Shown here one piece after another: positions 8,001 through 17,542 of a DNA stretch of 35,786 bases; the stretch's first letter is position 1; the number at the start of each line of letters is the position of its first letter. This DNA comes from an uncultured Clostridiaceae bacterium. GTDB taxonomy: Bacteria; Bacillota; Clostridia; TANB77; CAG-465. The stretch lies in the NCBI GenBank assembly GCA_947381905.1, contig CANCXL010000018.1:1-35786 (forward strand). Reading direction: 5' to 3'. The translations under genes were made by a program, and so were the position numbers. The notes below the pieces were generated by a model. It ran no database searches, was not told where the DNA came from, and saw nothing but the letters and a program-made list of their open reading frames with translations.

Positions 8001-10610
8001 AAAATTGCAAACAGAACTTCTTCAACAAATATAGGATTTGGAATACTATCAATTATTAATGCATACGACCTAGGATTTATTACAAAAGAAAATGCGATTG
8101 AAAGACTTGTTAAAATTTATACAACAATTAATAAACTTGAAAAGTGGCATGGACATTTATATAATTGGTACAATATTAAAACATTAGAACCATTAAGACC
8201 AAGATTTGTATCTACAGTAGATAGTGGTAACTTTGTATCTATACTTTATGTTGCAAAAGAATTCTTAAAAAGTGAAAGGAATAAGTTATATAATTATATG
8301 CCAGGCACTAATGTAGAAAAATTTAGTGAGGCATTAGACAATCTAATTAATTTGAATAATTCATTAATTGAGGAAACTAATTTTAAAGTATTATATTCTA
8401 TGTCACGCAATCTATTTTCTATAGGATTTGATGTAGAAAGTGGTATGCTTGTAGATAGCTACTACGACATGCTAATGTCAGAAAATAGAATAACAAGTAT
8501 GGTAGCTATTGCCAAAAAAGATATATCATCTAAGCACTGGTTTGCTCTAGCACGTAATATGATAGATGTAGATGGATATAAGGGACTTATGTCTTGGGCT
8601 GGAACATCATTTGAATATTTCATGCCTTATCTATTTATGAAATCGTATGAGTATACATTAATTGATCAATCGATGTTTTTCTGTGAATATTCTCAAATTA
8701 AGTATGCTAAAAAGTATAAAGTACCATTTGGAGTATCAGAGTCTGCTTACGCTAAAAGAGATACAGATTTAAACTATCAATATAAATCTTTTGGTATACC
8801 ATGGCTAGGACTTAAAAGAGGACTTAACTCTTCGCTTGTAGTATCCCCTTATGCGTCAATTCTTATGTTAGAGCTTGCTCCAAAGAAAGTATATGAGAAT
8901 TTAGAATGGCTAAAGAAAATTGGTATGTATTCGTCATTTGGATTTTATGAATCAATTGATTATACCAAAGAACATATTCATGATAATGCCCAAAGTGAAA
9001 TTATTAGAACATATATGGCACACCATCAAGGTATGTCGCTTACTGCGATAAACAATTATTTAAATAATGGAATAATAAGAAATAGATTTCATAGTGATGA
9101 AGGAATAAAAGCTGCTGAAATTCTACTTAAAGAAAGAGAAAGAGTAAGTGTTAAAATTCAGAAGAAAACAAGAGATAAAGAACACGAATTCAGACAAAAA
9201 GATGTAAATAAATATACAACTCATGTAAGTTATACATATGCCGAGAAAAAATATGCGACTTTAAATGATGCTAGTACAAATATGAATATTGCATTCTTAA
9301 GGGGTTCTGGTGTTTCATCTATTGTTACAAATACAGGAGCTACATATTTAAAATATAAAGACAAAATAATTAATAGACAAAGCTATAGCGATGTTGATAA
9401 CACAGGAAATTATATTTATATCACAGATTTAACAGCTGGTAAGATGATTTCTGCAACAGATTGTAATATCCACGATAAATATAATCAAAATACAACAAGT
9501 TGTAAGTGGATTAGTAGTTTAAATAAGATAGAATCGTTTGTTCAAACAGATGAAATAGAAGCTACAACAGAGGTTTGTATTTCACAAGAATATAACGTAG
9601 AACTTAGAAAAGTGAGCCTATATAATACAACAAATGAAAAACGAGAAATATTAATTAATACATACATGGAACCTGCTATGACAGACTATATGACAAATCT
9701 TGTACATCCATCCTTTGCAAATTTACAGATTGAAACATATTATGATAAAGAATTAGATACTTTAATTGCAAGTAAACGTAAAAGGTCAGATGAAGAAGAG
9801 GATTTATATGTATTTGCAAGACTAATAGGTGTATCTTTAGATAAAGACTATGAAACTGAAAAGAAAAAGCTATATGATAATTCACAAGATGCATATAATG
9901 GAGAACTAACTAGATATCCTTTATGGCCAGTATTATCATTTAGAGGTAAAATTATACTTGATCCATATGAGAGGCAAGAGTTCTATTATATAGTAGGAGC
10001 TGCAGATACAAAATATAAAATTTCTAATGCTGTAGTTAATTTATATGAAAAAGGTATAGAAGATCAATTTAAACTTACTGCAGAGCTTAATTCTGTAATT
10101 GCAAGATACTTAAATTTAGAGCCTACAAAAGCAGAAATATATAATAATATTTTAAAAGAAGTATTATTTAACAAGAAAGACCTAAAGAAAAGCGATGAAT
10201 TCTGGAATGAGTCTTTAAATCAATCATTATTGTGGAAATATTCAATCTCTGGTGATTTACCAATAATACTTGTATTTATAGATAACATTAAAAATGCGGG
10301 AATAATTGCAGAAGTAATTAGATTTATGGATTATGTAAAAAATAGAAAAATAGATTTAGATATAGTAGTTATAATTGATGAAAAGATAAAGGAAAATGGA
10401 CCTATATATACATATGTAAGACAAAGATTAGATAGAGCTGTATATATGGATTATACAAGAGGAAATATCTTCGTACTTAATTTGAATAATTTATCAAAGC
10501 AAGAAACAACACTTCTTTCATTCTTATCTAAAAGATATATACAAGATGTAAGTGATTTCTTATATGTAGATAAAAAGGAAGATGATGTAAAGAATTTGAC
10601 TGGAAATTAG
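5040..10610 (+). CDS. Cyclic beta-1,2-glucan synthase-type protein (GT84 + GH189), membrane bound
   Basis: About 1,856 aa. An N-terminal helical region (1-350) is followed by two membrane segments (~361-415) and a GT84 glycosyltransferase domain with an acidic metal/UDP-glucose motif TIDEDTEL (~residue 578) and the processive-enzyme motif RNHRWYRGD (~725). More membrane segments follow (~763-940). A GH189 'glycoamylase-like' domain starts at ~990 (TNIGFGILSIINAYDLGF, YNWYN, STVDSGN, GVSESAYAKRDTDLNYQY, AHHQGMS), known in NdvB-type enzymes to cyclise or transglycosylate beta-1,2-glucans. The tail (~1390-1856) is a beta-sandwich of the kind preceding GH94. The GH94 catalytic part is a separate gene (10634). 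ATG 5040 is preferred to TTG 5034, which has poor RBS spacing. Whether the product is cyclic or linear cannot be read from sequence. Confidence 0.88.
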   Translation: MKGTLNSIFKEAQKDYKIISKTYKILVKTFDKKIQMHSAGQWILDNMYIIEEQYNDIIENKRSLKNKKLPMIRTHNNQKCVAIFYLAYELVENNTGYIDKNIIYNCLSEHQKLTYLSSEELDLFILMVKIALLKFISRIAINIADSQQKKLEVEKLLGNDKKIDLSKELNFFRGVSKESRLSDLTKIKNTNTAFVEYLSYRLKDMGLEGEKYYNELQEEISKLGFSIEQAIIKEHMEIAKTTEYVGRAISSFKMLQALNFREIFEAVNKIDETLMEDYTNEFKYCDYKTKARYRSYIIKLAEKYDLSEVYVAKKAIECSKKYKKHVGFFLIGDQKYLLQEALGKSGLSQRLLYKTFVPVRQHLFILTLLMLATIATFFTYRAINPTNVIFKISCVIIAFSFYLEVADKIVNFIIRKMVRPKILPRFNFSKGVDSNNKSYIVMPTIISSLDKLDKMIEKMEVTYLANMTPNIYYMLLGDCCAANTKEIKMDKDIVEYARKRLDKLNEKYPTEDGHVRFNFMYRKRVYSKGESSYMGWERKRGGLMQFNWLVLGKLSQEKIDNAMYLIYDDVVRTKYAITIDEDTELSLNSAKDLVAIMAHPLNKPRLNKKKTRVIEGFGLIQPAVSLDIESANRSLFSKLFGGFGGIDVYTNAVSNTYQDAFQEAIFCGKGIYDIELFEKLVAPQIPENLVLSHDLLEGSIIKAGLASDVDVQDGFPNNYIAYMKRNHRWYRGDMQIIRWLLNPKSQISALSKWKIFDNIRRPMLDVIALFAIIISLFVSSKGFIYTIFASFIAVNAGYFISFIDILLYGRRIHKKELQYIPLIHGFGADLLTMVYNFITIPYKAYICVSAFSLSIYRMLISHKKLLEWTTGEMLEKQAKSKLSFYYRNMIPNIIVALIIAFVPLALDTKQIVLINFKLFVALGFALAPFLTYLLGKDHLFGRIKRLNKNEEKNILEVAKKTWGFFDSMMNDTNNYLPTDNYQENRRYKIANRTSSTNIGFGILSIINAYDLGFITKENAIERLVKIYTTINKLEKWHGHLYNWYNIKTLEPLRPRFVSTVDSGNFVSILYVAKEFLKSERNKLYNYMPGTNVEKFSEALDNLINLNNSLIEETNFKVLYSMSRNLFSIGFDVESGMLVDSYYDMLMSENRITSMVAIAKKDISSKHWFALARNMIDVDGYKGLMSWAGTSFEYFMPYLFMKSYEYTLIDQSMFFCEYSQIKYAKKYKVPFGVSESAYAKRDTDLNYQYKSFGIPWLGLKRGLNSSLVVSPYASILMLELAPKKVYENLEWLKKIGMYSSFGFYESIDYTKEHIHDNAQSEIIRTYMAHHQGMSLTAINNYLNNGIIRNRFHSDEGIKAAEILLKERERVSVKIQKKTRDKEHEFRQKDVNKYTTHVSYTYAEKKYATLNDASTNMNIAFLRGSGVSSIVTNTGATYLKYKDKIINRQSYSDVDNTGNYIYITDLTAGKMISATDCNIHDKYNQNTTSCKWISSLNKIESFVQTDEIEATTEVCISQEYNVELRKVSLYNTTNEKREILINTYMEPAMTDYMTNLVHPSFANLQIETYYDKELDTLIASKRKRSDEEEDLYVFARLIGVSLDKDYETEKKKLYDNSQDAYNGELTRYPLWPVLSFRGKIILDPYERQEFYYIVGAADTKYKISNAVVNLYEKGIEDQFKLTAELNSVIARYLNLEPTKAEIYNNILKEVLFNKKDLKKSDEFWNESLNQSLLWKYSISGDLPIILVFIDNIKNAGIIAEVIRFMDYVKNRKIDLDIVVIIDEKIKENGPIYTYVRQRLDRAVYMDYTRGNIFVLNLNNLSKQETTLLSFLSKRYIQDVSDFLYVDKKEDDVKNLTGN

Positions 10611-10633
10611 TACGAAAGAGGAGGTATATGAAA

Positions 10634-12685
10634 ATGGATAAAGAGGCATTAAATCTTAAAGCTTTTAATATGTATGGTGGATTTAATGAAAGTGGAGACG
10701 AATATCATATTTTAAATACAAAAACGCCTGTGCCATGGTGTAACGTTATGGCAAATGAGCATTTTGGTACTATAGTTTCAAGCTATGGTACCGTATACTC
10801 ATATTATAAAAATTCACAGGGATTTAAAATTTCTAATTGGTGTAATGATTGGATTAGTTTTACACCAGGAGAGGTATTTGAAGGAATATATGATGCAAAT
10901 TATAATTTGGCATATGGTTTTGGTTATACAAAAGTTTTCCAAGAAGATGATGGAATAAAGAAAGATTTAGAAATTTTTATTTCTAGTTATGAAAATATTA
11001 AATTGCAAAGAGTAAAGCTTTATAATACAAATAAAGAGGCAAAAAAAGTTAAAATCACATACGCTATTGATCCTGTTATGGGTGTAGTAAAGGATGTAAA
11101 TAGAAATTATATATTATGCAAGGAGATAGATAATGCAATAGAATTGAAAAATCCATATAGCTTAGAGTTTTCTAATTGCATAACATACATTACAGTTCTT
11201 GCTAAAAGTCATGAGTGCAGTGTTTGGTATAATGAAGATGAATATAAAGCTTCTGTTGAAGTTGAGCTTGCACCACAAGAAGAATGTGAATTTACATTTG
11301 TATTAGGATGTACAGAAAAAGCAGAAGATATTAAAAGAGTTCAAGATTCTTTTGATAGTGTAGAAGCAATACAAAACGAATATCTAAATACTATTAATTA
11401 CTGGCGAAAACTTGTAGTAAAAAATATGAAATTAGAAGATGAATATCTAAATATAATGGCAAATGGTTGGTTATTATATCAGACAATTGTATGTAGACTA
11501 TTTGCAAGATCTGGATTTTATCAATCAGGTGGCGCTATGGGATATAGAGATCAACTGCAAGATACTTTAGCTTTAATTAGTACATGGCCAGAAAAGACAA
11601 GACAACAACTTATATTAAATTCAAGCAAACAATTTGAGCAAGGAGACGTACTTCATTGGTGGCATGAACATAGTGGGGCAGGAATTAGAACTTACTTTAG
11701 TGACGATTATTTATGGCTTCCATATGTGCTTAGTGAGTATGTTACAAGAACAGGGGATATATCTGTGCTTGATGAGAAGACTCCATATATTGAAGATAAG
11801 CCAATGAATGGAAAAAGAGAGGTGTATGATACATATAGAAGTATTGAAAAATATGATACTGTATATGAGCATGCAAAAAAAGCAATAAATTATGGATTAA
11901 GTAGAATTAATGAAGAAACTGGAATATTAAAAATCGGAGATGGAGACTGGAATGACGGATTTAGCAATATAAGAGGGGAATCAGTTTGGCTTACATTTTT
12001 CATGATGAATGTTTTAGAAAAATTTATATATCTTGCAAATCTTAAATTTGATTATGCGCTAGCAGAACGATATAAAGAAAAAATAAATGAATTTAAGAAT
12101 AGCATTTTAGAAAATACTTGGGATACTGACCATTTTGTAAGAGCATTTTTTGAAGATGGAACAATACTTGGTTCATATGCAAACAAAGAATGTAAGGTGG
12201 ATTTAATATCGCAAGCGTGGGCTGTTATATCTATGAAGGGATATGAGGACGTTAAAGAAAAGCTAATTAAATGTTTAGAGACTGCAGACAAATACTTAGT
12301 AGATAGAAAACTTGGAATTGTAAAGCTATTATATCCAGCATTTAATAATAATGAAAAGAACAATCCTGGATATATAAGAGCATATGTACCAGGCATAAGA
12401 GAAAATGGTGGACAATATACACATGCATCAGTATGGCTTGCAAAAGCATATTTTGAGATTAATGATTATAAAAAAGGTGAAGAAATATTAAAAATGATCA
12501 ATCCAATTTCTCATTCAGATACAAAGGAAAAAGCTGACGTATATATGGTTGAACCATATGTAATTGCTGCAGATATATATTCAAATGAAGAACATCCAGG
12601 TAGAGGAGGATGGACTTGGTATACAGGTTCTTCTGGATGGATGTATAAAGTAATTGAGGATTATTTAGCAGATAATAAAAAGTAG
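10634..12685 (+). CDS. GH94 glycoside phosphorylase (likely 1,2-beta-oligoglucan phosphorylase or chain-length module)
   Basis: About 683 aa. The N-terminal beta-sandwich (GGFNESGDEYHI, WCNVMANEHFGTIVSSYGTVYSYY, NWCNDW) and the (alpha/alpha)6 catalytic region (GYRDQLQD, HWWHEHSGAGIRTYFSDDYLWLPY, IGDGDWNDGFSNIRGESVW, ENGGQYTHASVWLAKAYF) are characteristic of GH94. The Asp at the end of GDWND (~residue 437) is the expected general acid. The family phosphorolyses beta-glucosides; in NdvB homologues this module controls glucan length. ATG 10634 is spaced 9 nt from AGGAGG (10619-10624); the in-frame ATG at 10628 is only 3 nt away and less likely. It starts 23 nt after the synthase gene, clearly the same operon. 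Cytosolic, with no signal peptide. Exact donor specificity is inferred from the neighbour. Confidence 0.9.
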   Translation: MDKEALNLKAFNMYGGFNESGDEYHILNTKTPVPWCNVMANEHFGTIVSSYGTVYSYYKNSQGFKISNWCNDWISFTPGEVFEGIYDANYNLAYGFGYTKVFQEDDGIKKDLEIFISSYENIKLQRVKLYNTNKEAKKVKITYAIDPVMGVVKDVNRNYILCKEIDNAIELKNPYSLEFSNCITYITVLAKSHECSVWYNEDEYKASVEVELAPQEECEFTFVLGCTEKAEDIKRVQDSFDSVEAIQNEYLNTINYWRKLVVKNMKLEDEYLNIMANGWLLYQTIVCRLFARSGFYQSGGAMGYRDQLQDTLALISTWPEKTRQQLILNSSKQFEQGDVLHWWHEHSGAGIRTYFSDDYLWLPYVLSEYVTRTGDISVLDEKTPYIEDKPMNGKREVYDTYRSIEKYDTVYEHAKKAINYGLSRINEETGILKIGDGDWNDGFSNIRGESVWLTFFMMNVLEKFIYLANLKFDYALAERYKEKINEFKNSILENTWDTDHFVRAFFEDGTILGSYANKECKVDLISQAWAVISMKGYEDVKEKLIKCLETADKYLVDRKLGIVKLLYPAFNNNEKNNPGYIRAYVPGIRENGGQYTHASVWLAKAYFEINDYKKGEEILKMINPISHSDTKEKADVYMVEPYVIAADIYSNEEHPGRGGWTWYTGSSGWMYKVIEDYLADNKK

Positions 12686-12698
12686 TATTGAAATTAAT

Positions 12699-12720
12699 GG
12701 TTATATAGTATAATATAACC
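12699..12720 (+). other. Short hairpin after the GH94 gene
   Basis: GGTTATAT / ATATAACC inverted repeat with no T-run. It is probably accessory to the terminator that follows. Confidence 0.35.
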
Positions 12721-12744
12721 ACATATAATTAAATAGATAATTCA

Positions 12745-12785
12745 TAAATAGAAAGTCTAATAAAATAGACTTTCTATTTATATCT
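12745..12785 (+). terminator. Terminator of the beta-glucan operon
   Basis: Perfect 15-bp stem (TAAATAGAAAGTCTA and its complement) with a 6-nt loop. The right arm ends in a T-rich stretch. The stem is nearly symmetrical, so it may work in either direction. Confidence 0.75.
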
Positions 12786-12884
12786 ATAACTTGTATGTTA
12801 TATTATATGTGAACTACATATTAATGTATAAACAAAAAGACCTTCGGTGTATATAAAATAATGATATATCCTTGATAAAAGGGG

Positions 12885-12912
12885 TTGAAATATATAATAT
12901 TTGTGATATAAT
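12885..12912 (+). promoter_or_regulatory. Promoter of the tig-clpP-clpX operon
   Basis: TTGAAA (12885-12890), 16-bp spacer, TATAAT (12907-12912). I see no CtsR or CIRCE-like repeat. Confidence 0.65.
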
Positions 12913-12956
12913 ATAGGAGTTAAATTAACTAAATTTTATATAATGGAGGAATTAAA

Positions 12957-14246
12957 ATGAATGTTAAAGTAGAGAAAAAAGAAAATTCTGTTGTTGAAAT
13001 TGAATTTACAATGGAAAAAGAACAATTTAATGCTGAATTAGACAAAGCTTTTAAACAAAATGCAAAGAAATTTAAAGTACCTGGATTTAGAAATGGAATG
13101 GTACCTAGAGCTGTAGTTGAGAAAAACTACGGAGAAGGAGTTTTATATGAATTTGTAATTGAAAATACAGTTGATGATGCATATAGAGCTGCTGTAATTG
13201 AAAACAATTTAGAAATCGTATCTAGACCAGAACTTGATATAAAACAAATTGGTAAAGATAAAGACTTTATTTTTGTTGTAAAAGTATGTGTTAAACCAGA
13301 AGCTAAAGTTTCTGAATATAAAGGATTAGAAATTAAAAAAGTTAGCACAAGAACAACTAAAAAAGAAGTTGACGAAGAATTAGAATCAGTAAGAGAAAAA
13401 AATGCAAGAATTGTTACTGTTGAAGACAAAAAAAGAGAACTAAAAAACGGAGATATCTCTGTTATAGATTTCGAAGGATTTGTTGATGGAGTAGCTTTTG
13501 ATGGAGGAAAAGGTGAAAATTTTGAATTAACAATTGGTTCAGGTCAATTTATTCCTGGATTTGAAGATCAAATGGTAGGAATGAAACTTGGAGAAGAAAG
13601 AGATGTTAATGTTAAATTCCCTGAACAATATCATGCAGCAGATCTTGCTGGTAAAGATGCAACATTTAAAGTAAAATTAAATGAAATAAAAGAAAAAATA
13701 TTACCAGAACTTGATGATGAATTTGCAAAAGATGTATCTGAATTTGATACTTTAGAAGATTATAAAAAAGATTTACAAAAAGTAGTTAAAGAAAGAAAAG
13801 AAAAACAAGCTAAAGCTACTAAAGAACAAGAAGCTTTAGATAAATTTGTAGAAAATGTTGAAGTAACAATTCCAGATGGAATGGTTGACGAAGAAGTAGA
13901 AAAAATGGTAGAAGAAATGAATGCAAATCTTTCATACCAAGGATTAAATATTGACACTTATTTACAATATATTGGAATTTCTTTAGAAGACTATAAAAAA
14001 GAAATGAGAGAATCAGCTGTTAAAAGAATTAAATTAAATTTAGGTCTTGAATATGTTGCTAAAGAAGAGAAAATCGAAGTAACTGAAGAAGATGTTGATG
14101 CTAAAATTAAAGAACTTTCTGCTCAATATGGTGCAGGTGATGAAGAATCATTATTAAAAAATGAGAATGCTAGAAATTATATGAGACAACAATTAGCACA
14201 AGAAAAAACAATGAATGTTATCATTGAAAACGTTGTAGAAAAATAA
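12957..14246 (+). CDS. tig: Trigger factor, ribosome-associated chaperone and peptidyl-prolyl isomerase
   Basis: A 429-aa protein of normal family length. The N-terminal ribosome-binding domain carries the signature VPGFRNGMVPR (residues ~41-51, family G-F-R-x-G-x-x-P). The FKBP-type PPIase domain lies at ~150-245 (GDISVIDFEGFVDGVAFDGG, GSGQFIPGFEDQMVGM, EQYHAADLAGKDATF). The C-terminal helical chaperone arms follow. It binds nascent chains at the ribosome exit tunnel. ATG 12957 follows TGGAGGA. First gene of tig-clpP-clpX, a common Clostridia arrangement linking folding and proteolysis. Confidence 0.97.
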   Translation: MNVKVEKKENSVVEIEFTMEKEQFNAELDKAFKQNAKKFKVPGFRNGMVPRAVVEKNYGEGVLYEFVIENTVDDAYRAAVIENNLEIVSRPELDIKQIGKDKDFIFVVKVCVKPEAKVSEYKGLEIKKVSTRTTKKEVDEELESVREKNARIVTVEDKKRELKNGDISVIDFEGFVDGVAFDGGKGENFELTIGSGQFIPGFEDQMVGMKLGEERDVNVKFPEQYHAADLAGKDATFKVKLNEIKEKILPELDDEFAKDVSEFDTLEDYKKDLQKVVKERKEKQAKATKEQEALDKFVENVEVTIPDGMVDEEVEKMVEEMNANLSYQGLNIDTYLQYIGISLEDYKKEMRESAVKRIKLNLGLEYVAKEEKIEVTEEDVDAKIKELSAQYGAGDEESLLKNENARNYMRQQLAQEKTMNVIIENVVEK

Positions 14247-14271
14247 TTAATTATTTCAGGGAGGTTAGCGT

Positions 14272-14895
14272 ATGATTAATAATAGTTTAGTTCCATATGT
14301 AATTGAACAAACAAGTAAAGGGGAAAGATCTTATGATATTTTCTCAAGACTTTTAAAAGAAAGAATTATATTCTTATCTGAGCCAGTAGATAGTGCTTCA
14401 GCATCTGTAATAGTTGCACAATTATTATTTTTAGATGCAGAAGATCCTGGAAAAGATATCTTCTTATATATAAATACACCAGGTGGAAGTATTACTGATG
14501 GTATGGCTATATACGACACTATGCAATACATAAAATCAGATGTATGTACAATATGTGTTGGTATGGCTGCATCTATGGGTTCTGTACTTCTTGCTGCTGG
14601 TGCAAAAGGAAAAAGATATGCACTTCCAAATTCTGAAGTACTTATTCATCAACCATTAATTGGTGGTGGCGGAATTTCTGGACAAACAACAGAAATTAAA
14701 ATTCATGCAGATCATATGGTAAAAACTAGAGATAAACTTAATAAAATATTAAGTGAAAGAACAGGTCAACCAATTGAAAGAATACAAGCAGACACTGAAA
14801 GAGATAATTATATGACTGCAGAAGAAGCTAAAGCATATGGTTTAATTGATGAAGTTATGGAAAACATAGAAAATATTGGTAAGGAGAATAAATAA
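14272..14895 (+). CDS. clpP: ATP-dependent Clp protease proteolytic subunit ClpP
   Basis: A 207-aa serine protease of normal length. The Ser of [14 protein letters not shown] (residue 101) and the His of LIHQP (126) are clear. The Asp in the ADTERDNYM segment (174) completes the triad. The N-terminal [18 protein letters not shown] and the handle-helix region [17 protein letters not shown] are typical. It forms tetradecameric barrels fed by ClpX (next gene) and probably ClpC-type ATPases elsewhere. ATG 14272 follows GGGAGG, 25 nt after tig. Confidence 0.98.
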   Translation: MINNSLVPYVIEQTSKGERSYDIFSRLLKERIIFLSEPVDSASASVIVAQLLFLDAEDPGKDIFLYINTPGGSITDGMAIYDTMQYIKSDVCTICVGMAASMGSVLLAAGAKGKRYALPNSEVLIHQPLIGGGGISGQTTEIKIHADHMVKTRDKLNKILSERTGQPIERIQADTERDNYMTAEEAKAYGLIDEVMENIENIGKENK

Positions 14896-14896
14896 C

Positions 14897-16183
14897 ATGG
14901 CAAATAAGGGTTCAAATGGTAGCAATCATGCTCAAAAGCCCATATTTTGCTCATTTTGTGGAAGGTTAAGACAAGAAGTAGATAAACTTATAGAAGGCCC
15001 TAATAATGTATATATTTGCGACGAATGTGTAGAAATATGTCATAAAATAATGGGAGACGAAAATGGAATTCCACAAGAAGCCGATAGCATGGGCGCTAAA
15101 GATTTGGTTTCAACAGATGAATTACCATCTCCAGAAGCTATAAAAAGTGTTTTAGATGAATATGTAATAGGTCAAGATGATGCTAAAAAAGTATTGTCTG
15201 TTGCCGTTTATAATCATTATAAAAGAATAAAAAACATGGATAAGTTAGATGATGTCGAGATACAAAAAAGTAATATATTACTTTTAGGACCTACTGGTTG
15301 TGGTAAGACATTACTTGCACAGACACTTGCAAAAATATTACATGTTCCATTTGCAATAGCGGATGCAACAACTCTTACTGAAGCAGGATATGTTGGAGAA
15401 GATGTAGAAAACATCTTATTAAGACTAATCCAAGCTGCAGATTATGATATAAAAAAAGCAGAAAAAGGTATTATATATATAGATGAGATAGATAAAATAT
15501 CTAGAAAGAGCGAAAACGTATCTATTACAAGAGATGTAAGTGGTGAGGGAGTGCAACAAGCATTACTTAAAATCATTGAAGGTACAGCGTCAAATGTACC
15601 TCCACAAGGTGGAAGAAAACATCCACAACAAGAATTCCTTAAGATTGATACATCTAATATATTATTTATTTGTGGTGGAGCTTTTGATGGATTAGAAAAG
15701 ATAATTGAATCTCGTATAAACACAAAAACTATGGGATTTGGAGCTTTGGTTGAGGATAAAAAAGATGTTGATCTTGGAAAAATATTTTCACAAGTCCAAC
15801 CACAAGACATAGTTAAATATGGACTAATTCCAGAATTAATAGGAAGATTACCTGTAATAACAAGTCTAAATCAACTAAAAGAAGAAGCTTTAATAGATAT
15901 TATAACTAGACCAAAGAATGCATTACTTAAACAATATATTAAGCTTTTAAAAATGGACGATGTAGAACTTGAAATAGAAGATGATGCATTAAATGCAATA
16001 GTCGAGCTTGCTGTTGAAAGAAAAACAGGTGCAAGAGGCCTTAGATCTATAATGGAAAATGTTATGATGGATGCTATGTATGAAGTTCCATCAAATAAAG
16101 ATATTACAAAATGTATTATAACAAAAGATGTTGTAACAAATCATACTAAGCCAAAATATATTATGGCAGAAGATAAAAAGTAA
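14897..16183 (+). CDS. clpX: ATP-dependent Clp protease ATP-binding subunit ClpX
   Basis: A 428-aa AAA+ unfoldase. The N-terminal zinc-binding domain is [20 protein letters not shown]...CDECVEIC (four Cys, residues ~18-50). Walker A is GPTGCGKT (~131-138), Walker B is [10 protein letters not shown], and the sensor 2 region is [14 protein letters not shown]. The pore and ClpP-binding regions are present in the usual order. ATG 14897 follows AAGGAGA (14881-14887) and begins immediately after the clpP stop; an in-frame ATG 21 nt earlier would overlap clpP and lacks an RBS. A terminator hairpin overlaps its stop codon. Confidence 0.98.
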   Translation: MANKGSNGSNHAQKPIFCSFCGRLRQEVDKLIEGPNNVYICDECVEICHKIMGDENGIPQEADSMGAKDLVSTDELPSPEAIKSVLDEYVIGQDDAKKVLSVAVYNHYKRIKNMDKLDDVEIQKSNILLLGPTGCGKTLLAQTLAKILHVPFAIADATTLTEAGYVGEDVENILLRLIQAADYDIKKAEKGIIYIDEIDKISRKSENVSITRDVSGEGVQQALLKIIEGTASNVPPQGGRKHPQQEFLKIDTSNILFICGGAFDGLEKIIESRINTKTMGFGALVEDKKDVDLGKIFSQVQPQDIVKYGLIPELIGRLPVITSLNQLKEEALIDIITRPKNALLKQYIKLLKMDDVELEIEDDALNAIVELAVERKTGARGLRSIMENVMMDAMYEVPSNKDITKCIITKDVVTNHTKPKYIMAEDKK

Positions 16184-16205
16184 GGGTAAAACCTTGCTTT
16201 TTTTT
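16178..16205 (+). terminator. Terminator overlapping the clpX stop
   Basis: AAGTAAGG / CCTTGCTT (one G-U pair) with a 6-nt loop and a run of Ts. The left arm includes the stop codon. Confidence 0.7.
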
Positions 16206-16250
16206 CTTGAGTTATATATAATTGTTTTAAACGTTAAAAAAGGAGATATA

Positions 16251-16877
16251 ATGAAATATTACTCTTTACAATGTAAAAATGATTTAAATGGTAAATACGG
16301 GCAAATAAGTGAGGGTATAATAATAGAAAAAAAATCTAAATTTATATCATATTTGTTTAGTATTGACTCAGAAGAAGAAGCAATAGAGAAAATTGAACAA
16401 ATAAAGAAAGACAATGGACAAGCAAGACATGTTGTATATATTTATTCCCTGCTTAAAGGCAATATCACAAATATTAAATTTTCTGATGATGGAGAGCCAC
16501 AAGGAACGGGAACTAAGGCAATATATGAATTATTAGATAAAGAATCAATTACTAATGTATGTATTGTAATAGTTAGATATTTTGGTGGTATTTTACTTGG
16601 TGCAGGACCTTTGTCACGTACATATCTAAATAGTGCAAGAATATGTATAGATGAATGTGTAAAAAAGGAAATATACAACTTTGAAATTATATCATTTGAT
16701 TGTTCATATAACGCATACAATGTATTTAAGAATAGGGTACAAACATATATGGATGACGGATTATTACAAATATTAAATTGCAGTTTTAGTGATAATGTTA
16801 GTGTAGAGTTAAAGGTTGTAGATTTTAAAAAAGAAGAATTAGAAAAGGTTATAGAGGAAGTATGTTATGGTTACTAA
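16251..16877 (+). CDS. YigZ/IMPACT family protein (UPF0029)
   Basis: A 208-aa protein. The N-terminal UPF0029 domain shows KKSKFISYLFSIDSEEEA, ARHVVYIY, FSDDGEPQGTGTKAIYELL, VCIVIVRYFGGILLGAGPLSRTY, all diagnostic for the YigZ/IMPACT family. A shorter C-terminal DUF1949-like part follows. Bacterial function is poorly defined; eukaryotic IMPACT modulates translation control. The start at ATG 16251 (AAAGGAGAT RBS) is preferred to an upstream in-frame ATG (16194) that lies in the clpX terminator. Its last 11 nt overlap the next gene, so translation of the two is probably coupled. Confidence 0.92.
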   Translation: MKYYSLQCKNDLNGKYGQISEGIIIEKKSKFISYLFSIDSEEEAIEKIEQIKKDNGQARHVVYIYSLLKGNITNIKFSDDGEPQGTGTKAIYELLDKESITNVCIVIVRYFGGILLGAGPLSRTYLNSARICIDECVKKEIYNFEIISFDCSYNAYNVFKNRVQTYMDDGLLQILNCSFSDNVSVELKVVDFKKEELEKVIEEVCYGY

Positions 16878-17508
16878 TATTGAAAGACATATTGCTATAG
16901 GAAATGATATTGTTATATATAGCAAAACAGACATAAATAGAGAAATAGATTTAAAGATAAGGTATAAAATTAATAAAGAAGAAAAAGAGATTAGACTATA
17001 TGATGTACCTAAAATATTGACATTTCAAGAAAAAGTAATGATATATTATGCAATAATAGATAAATATTATTTTTATCCATTAAGTAAAATTAATAGTGAA
17101 TTTAATGGTATTGAAGATTATGTTGTAAAAGAAAATGGCTATTCATATCATGCTTTTAATGGTATAGCGGAAGAAGATAATGGAATTTTAGGTGAATTAT
17201 TATTTGAAATACCAAGACAAGAGTTTGAACCAGAAAAATTAAGTAGAATAAGAGATATATATGAAATGCTAATTAGAAATTATGAGGATATAGGAAAAAG
17301 ACCAATATGTATAGCATTTAATGGAATAATGCCAGATTTTAAAGATATTCTTAAAATTATAGTATATATGTTTAAAAGAGACAAAAAATTAAAAAACAAA
17401 CAATACAATGTAGTTATTTTTAAAAGAAATGGAATTCTTGGTGGAAATAAAAGAATTTATATTGTCCCAAAAGATATAGTAGAGATAGAGAAACCAAATA
17501 TAAAGTAG
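16867..17508 (+). CDS. Hypothetical protein, 213 aa (first member of a local tandem paralog family)
   Basis: Not a family I recognise. It overlaps yigZ by 11 nt and relies on translational coupling, since no AGGAGG is present. Its sequence shares a pattern with the genes at 18147, 18887 and 19467: a beta-rich N-terminus ending in KILTFQEKVMIYYAIIDKYYFY (family L-S/T-x-x-E-K/R...I-x-x-I-L-x-K-Y), and a C-terminal half with a helix (RIRDIYEMLIRNYEDIG) followed by a strand (ICIAFNGI) and FKDILKIIVYMF. There is no signal peptide, membrane segment or catalytic motif; it is probably cytosolic. A hairpin follows the stop. Confidence 0.8.
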   Translation: MVTNIERHIAIGNDIVIYSKTDINREIDLKIRYKINKEEKEIRLYDVPKILTFQEKVMIYYAIIDKYYFYPLSKINSEFNGIEDYVVKENGYSYHAFNGIAEEDNGILGELLFEIPRQEFEPEKLSRIRDIYEMLIRNYEDIGKRPICIAFNGIMPDFKDILKIIVYMFKRDKKLKNKQYNVVIFKRNGILGGNKRIYIVPKDIVEIEKPNIK

Positions 17509-17542
17509 TAAGAGGGAGGAAGAAATTCCTCTTATTATTTTG
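17506..17542 (+). terminator. Probable terminator after the 16867 gene
   Basis: AAGAGG...CCTCTT hairpin with a purine-rich loop and a moderately T-rich tail (ATTATTTTG). Confidence 0.6.

Noticed and set aside
12840..12880. Riboswitch-like element before tig
   Set aside because: Only a short imperfect hairpin around ACCTTCGGT is visible, upstream of the -35 box, so it would not be in the tig mRNA from that promoter.
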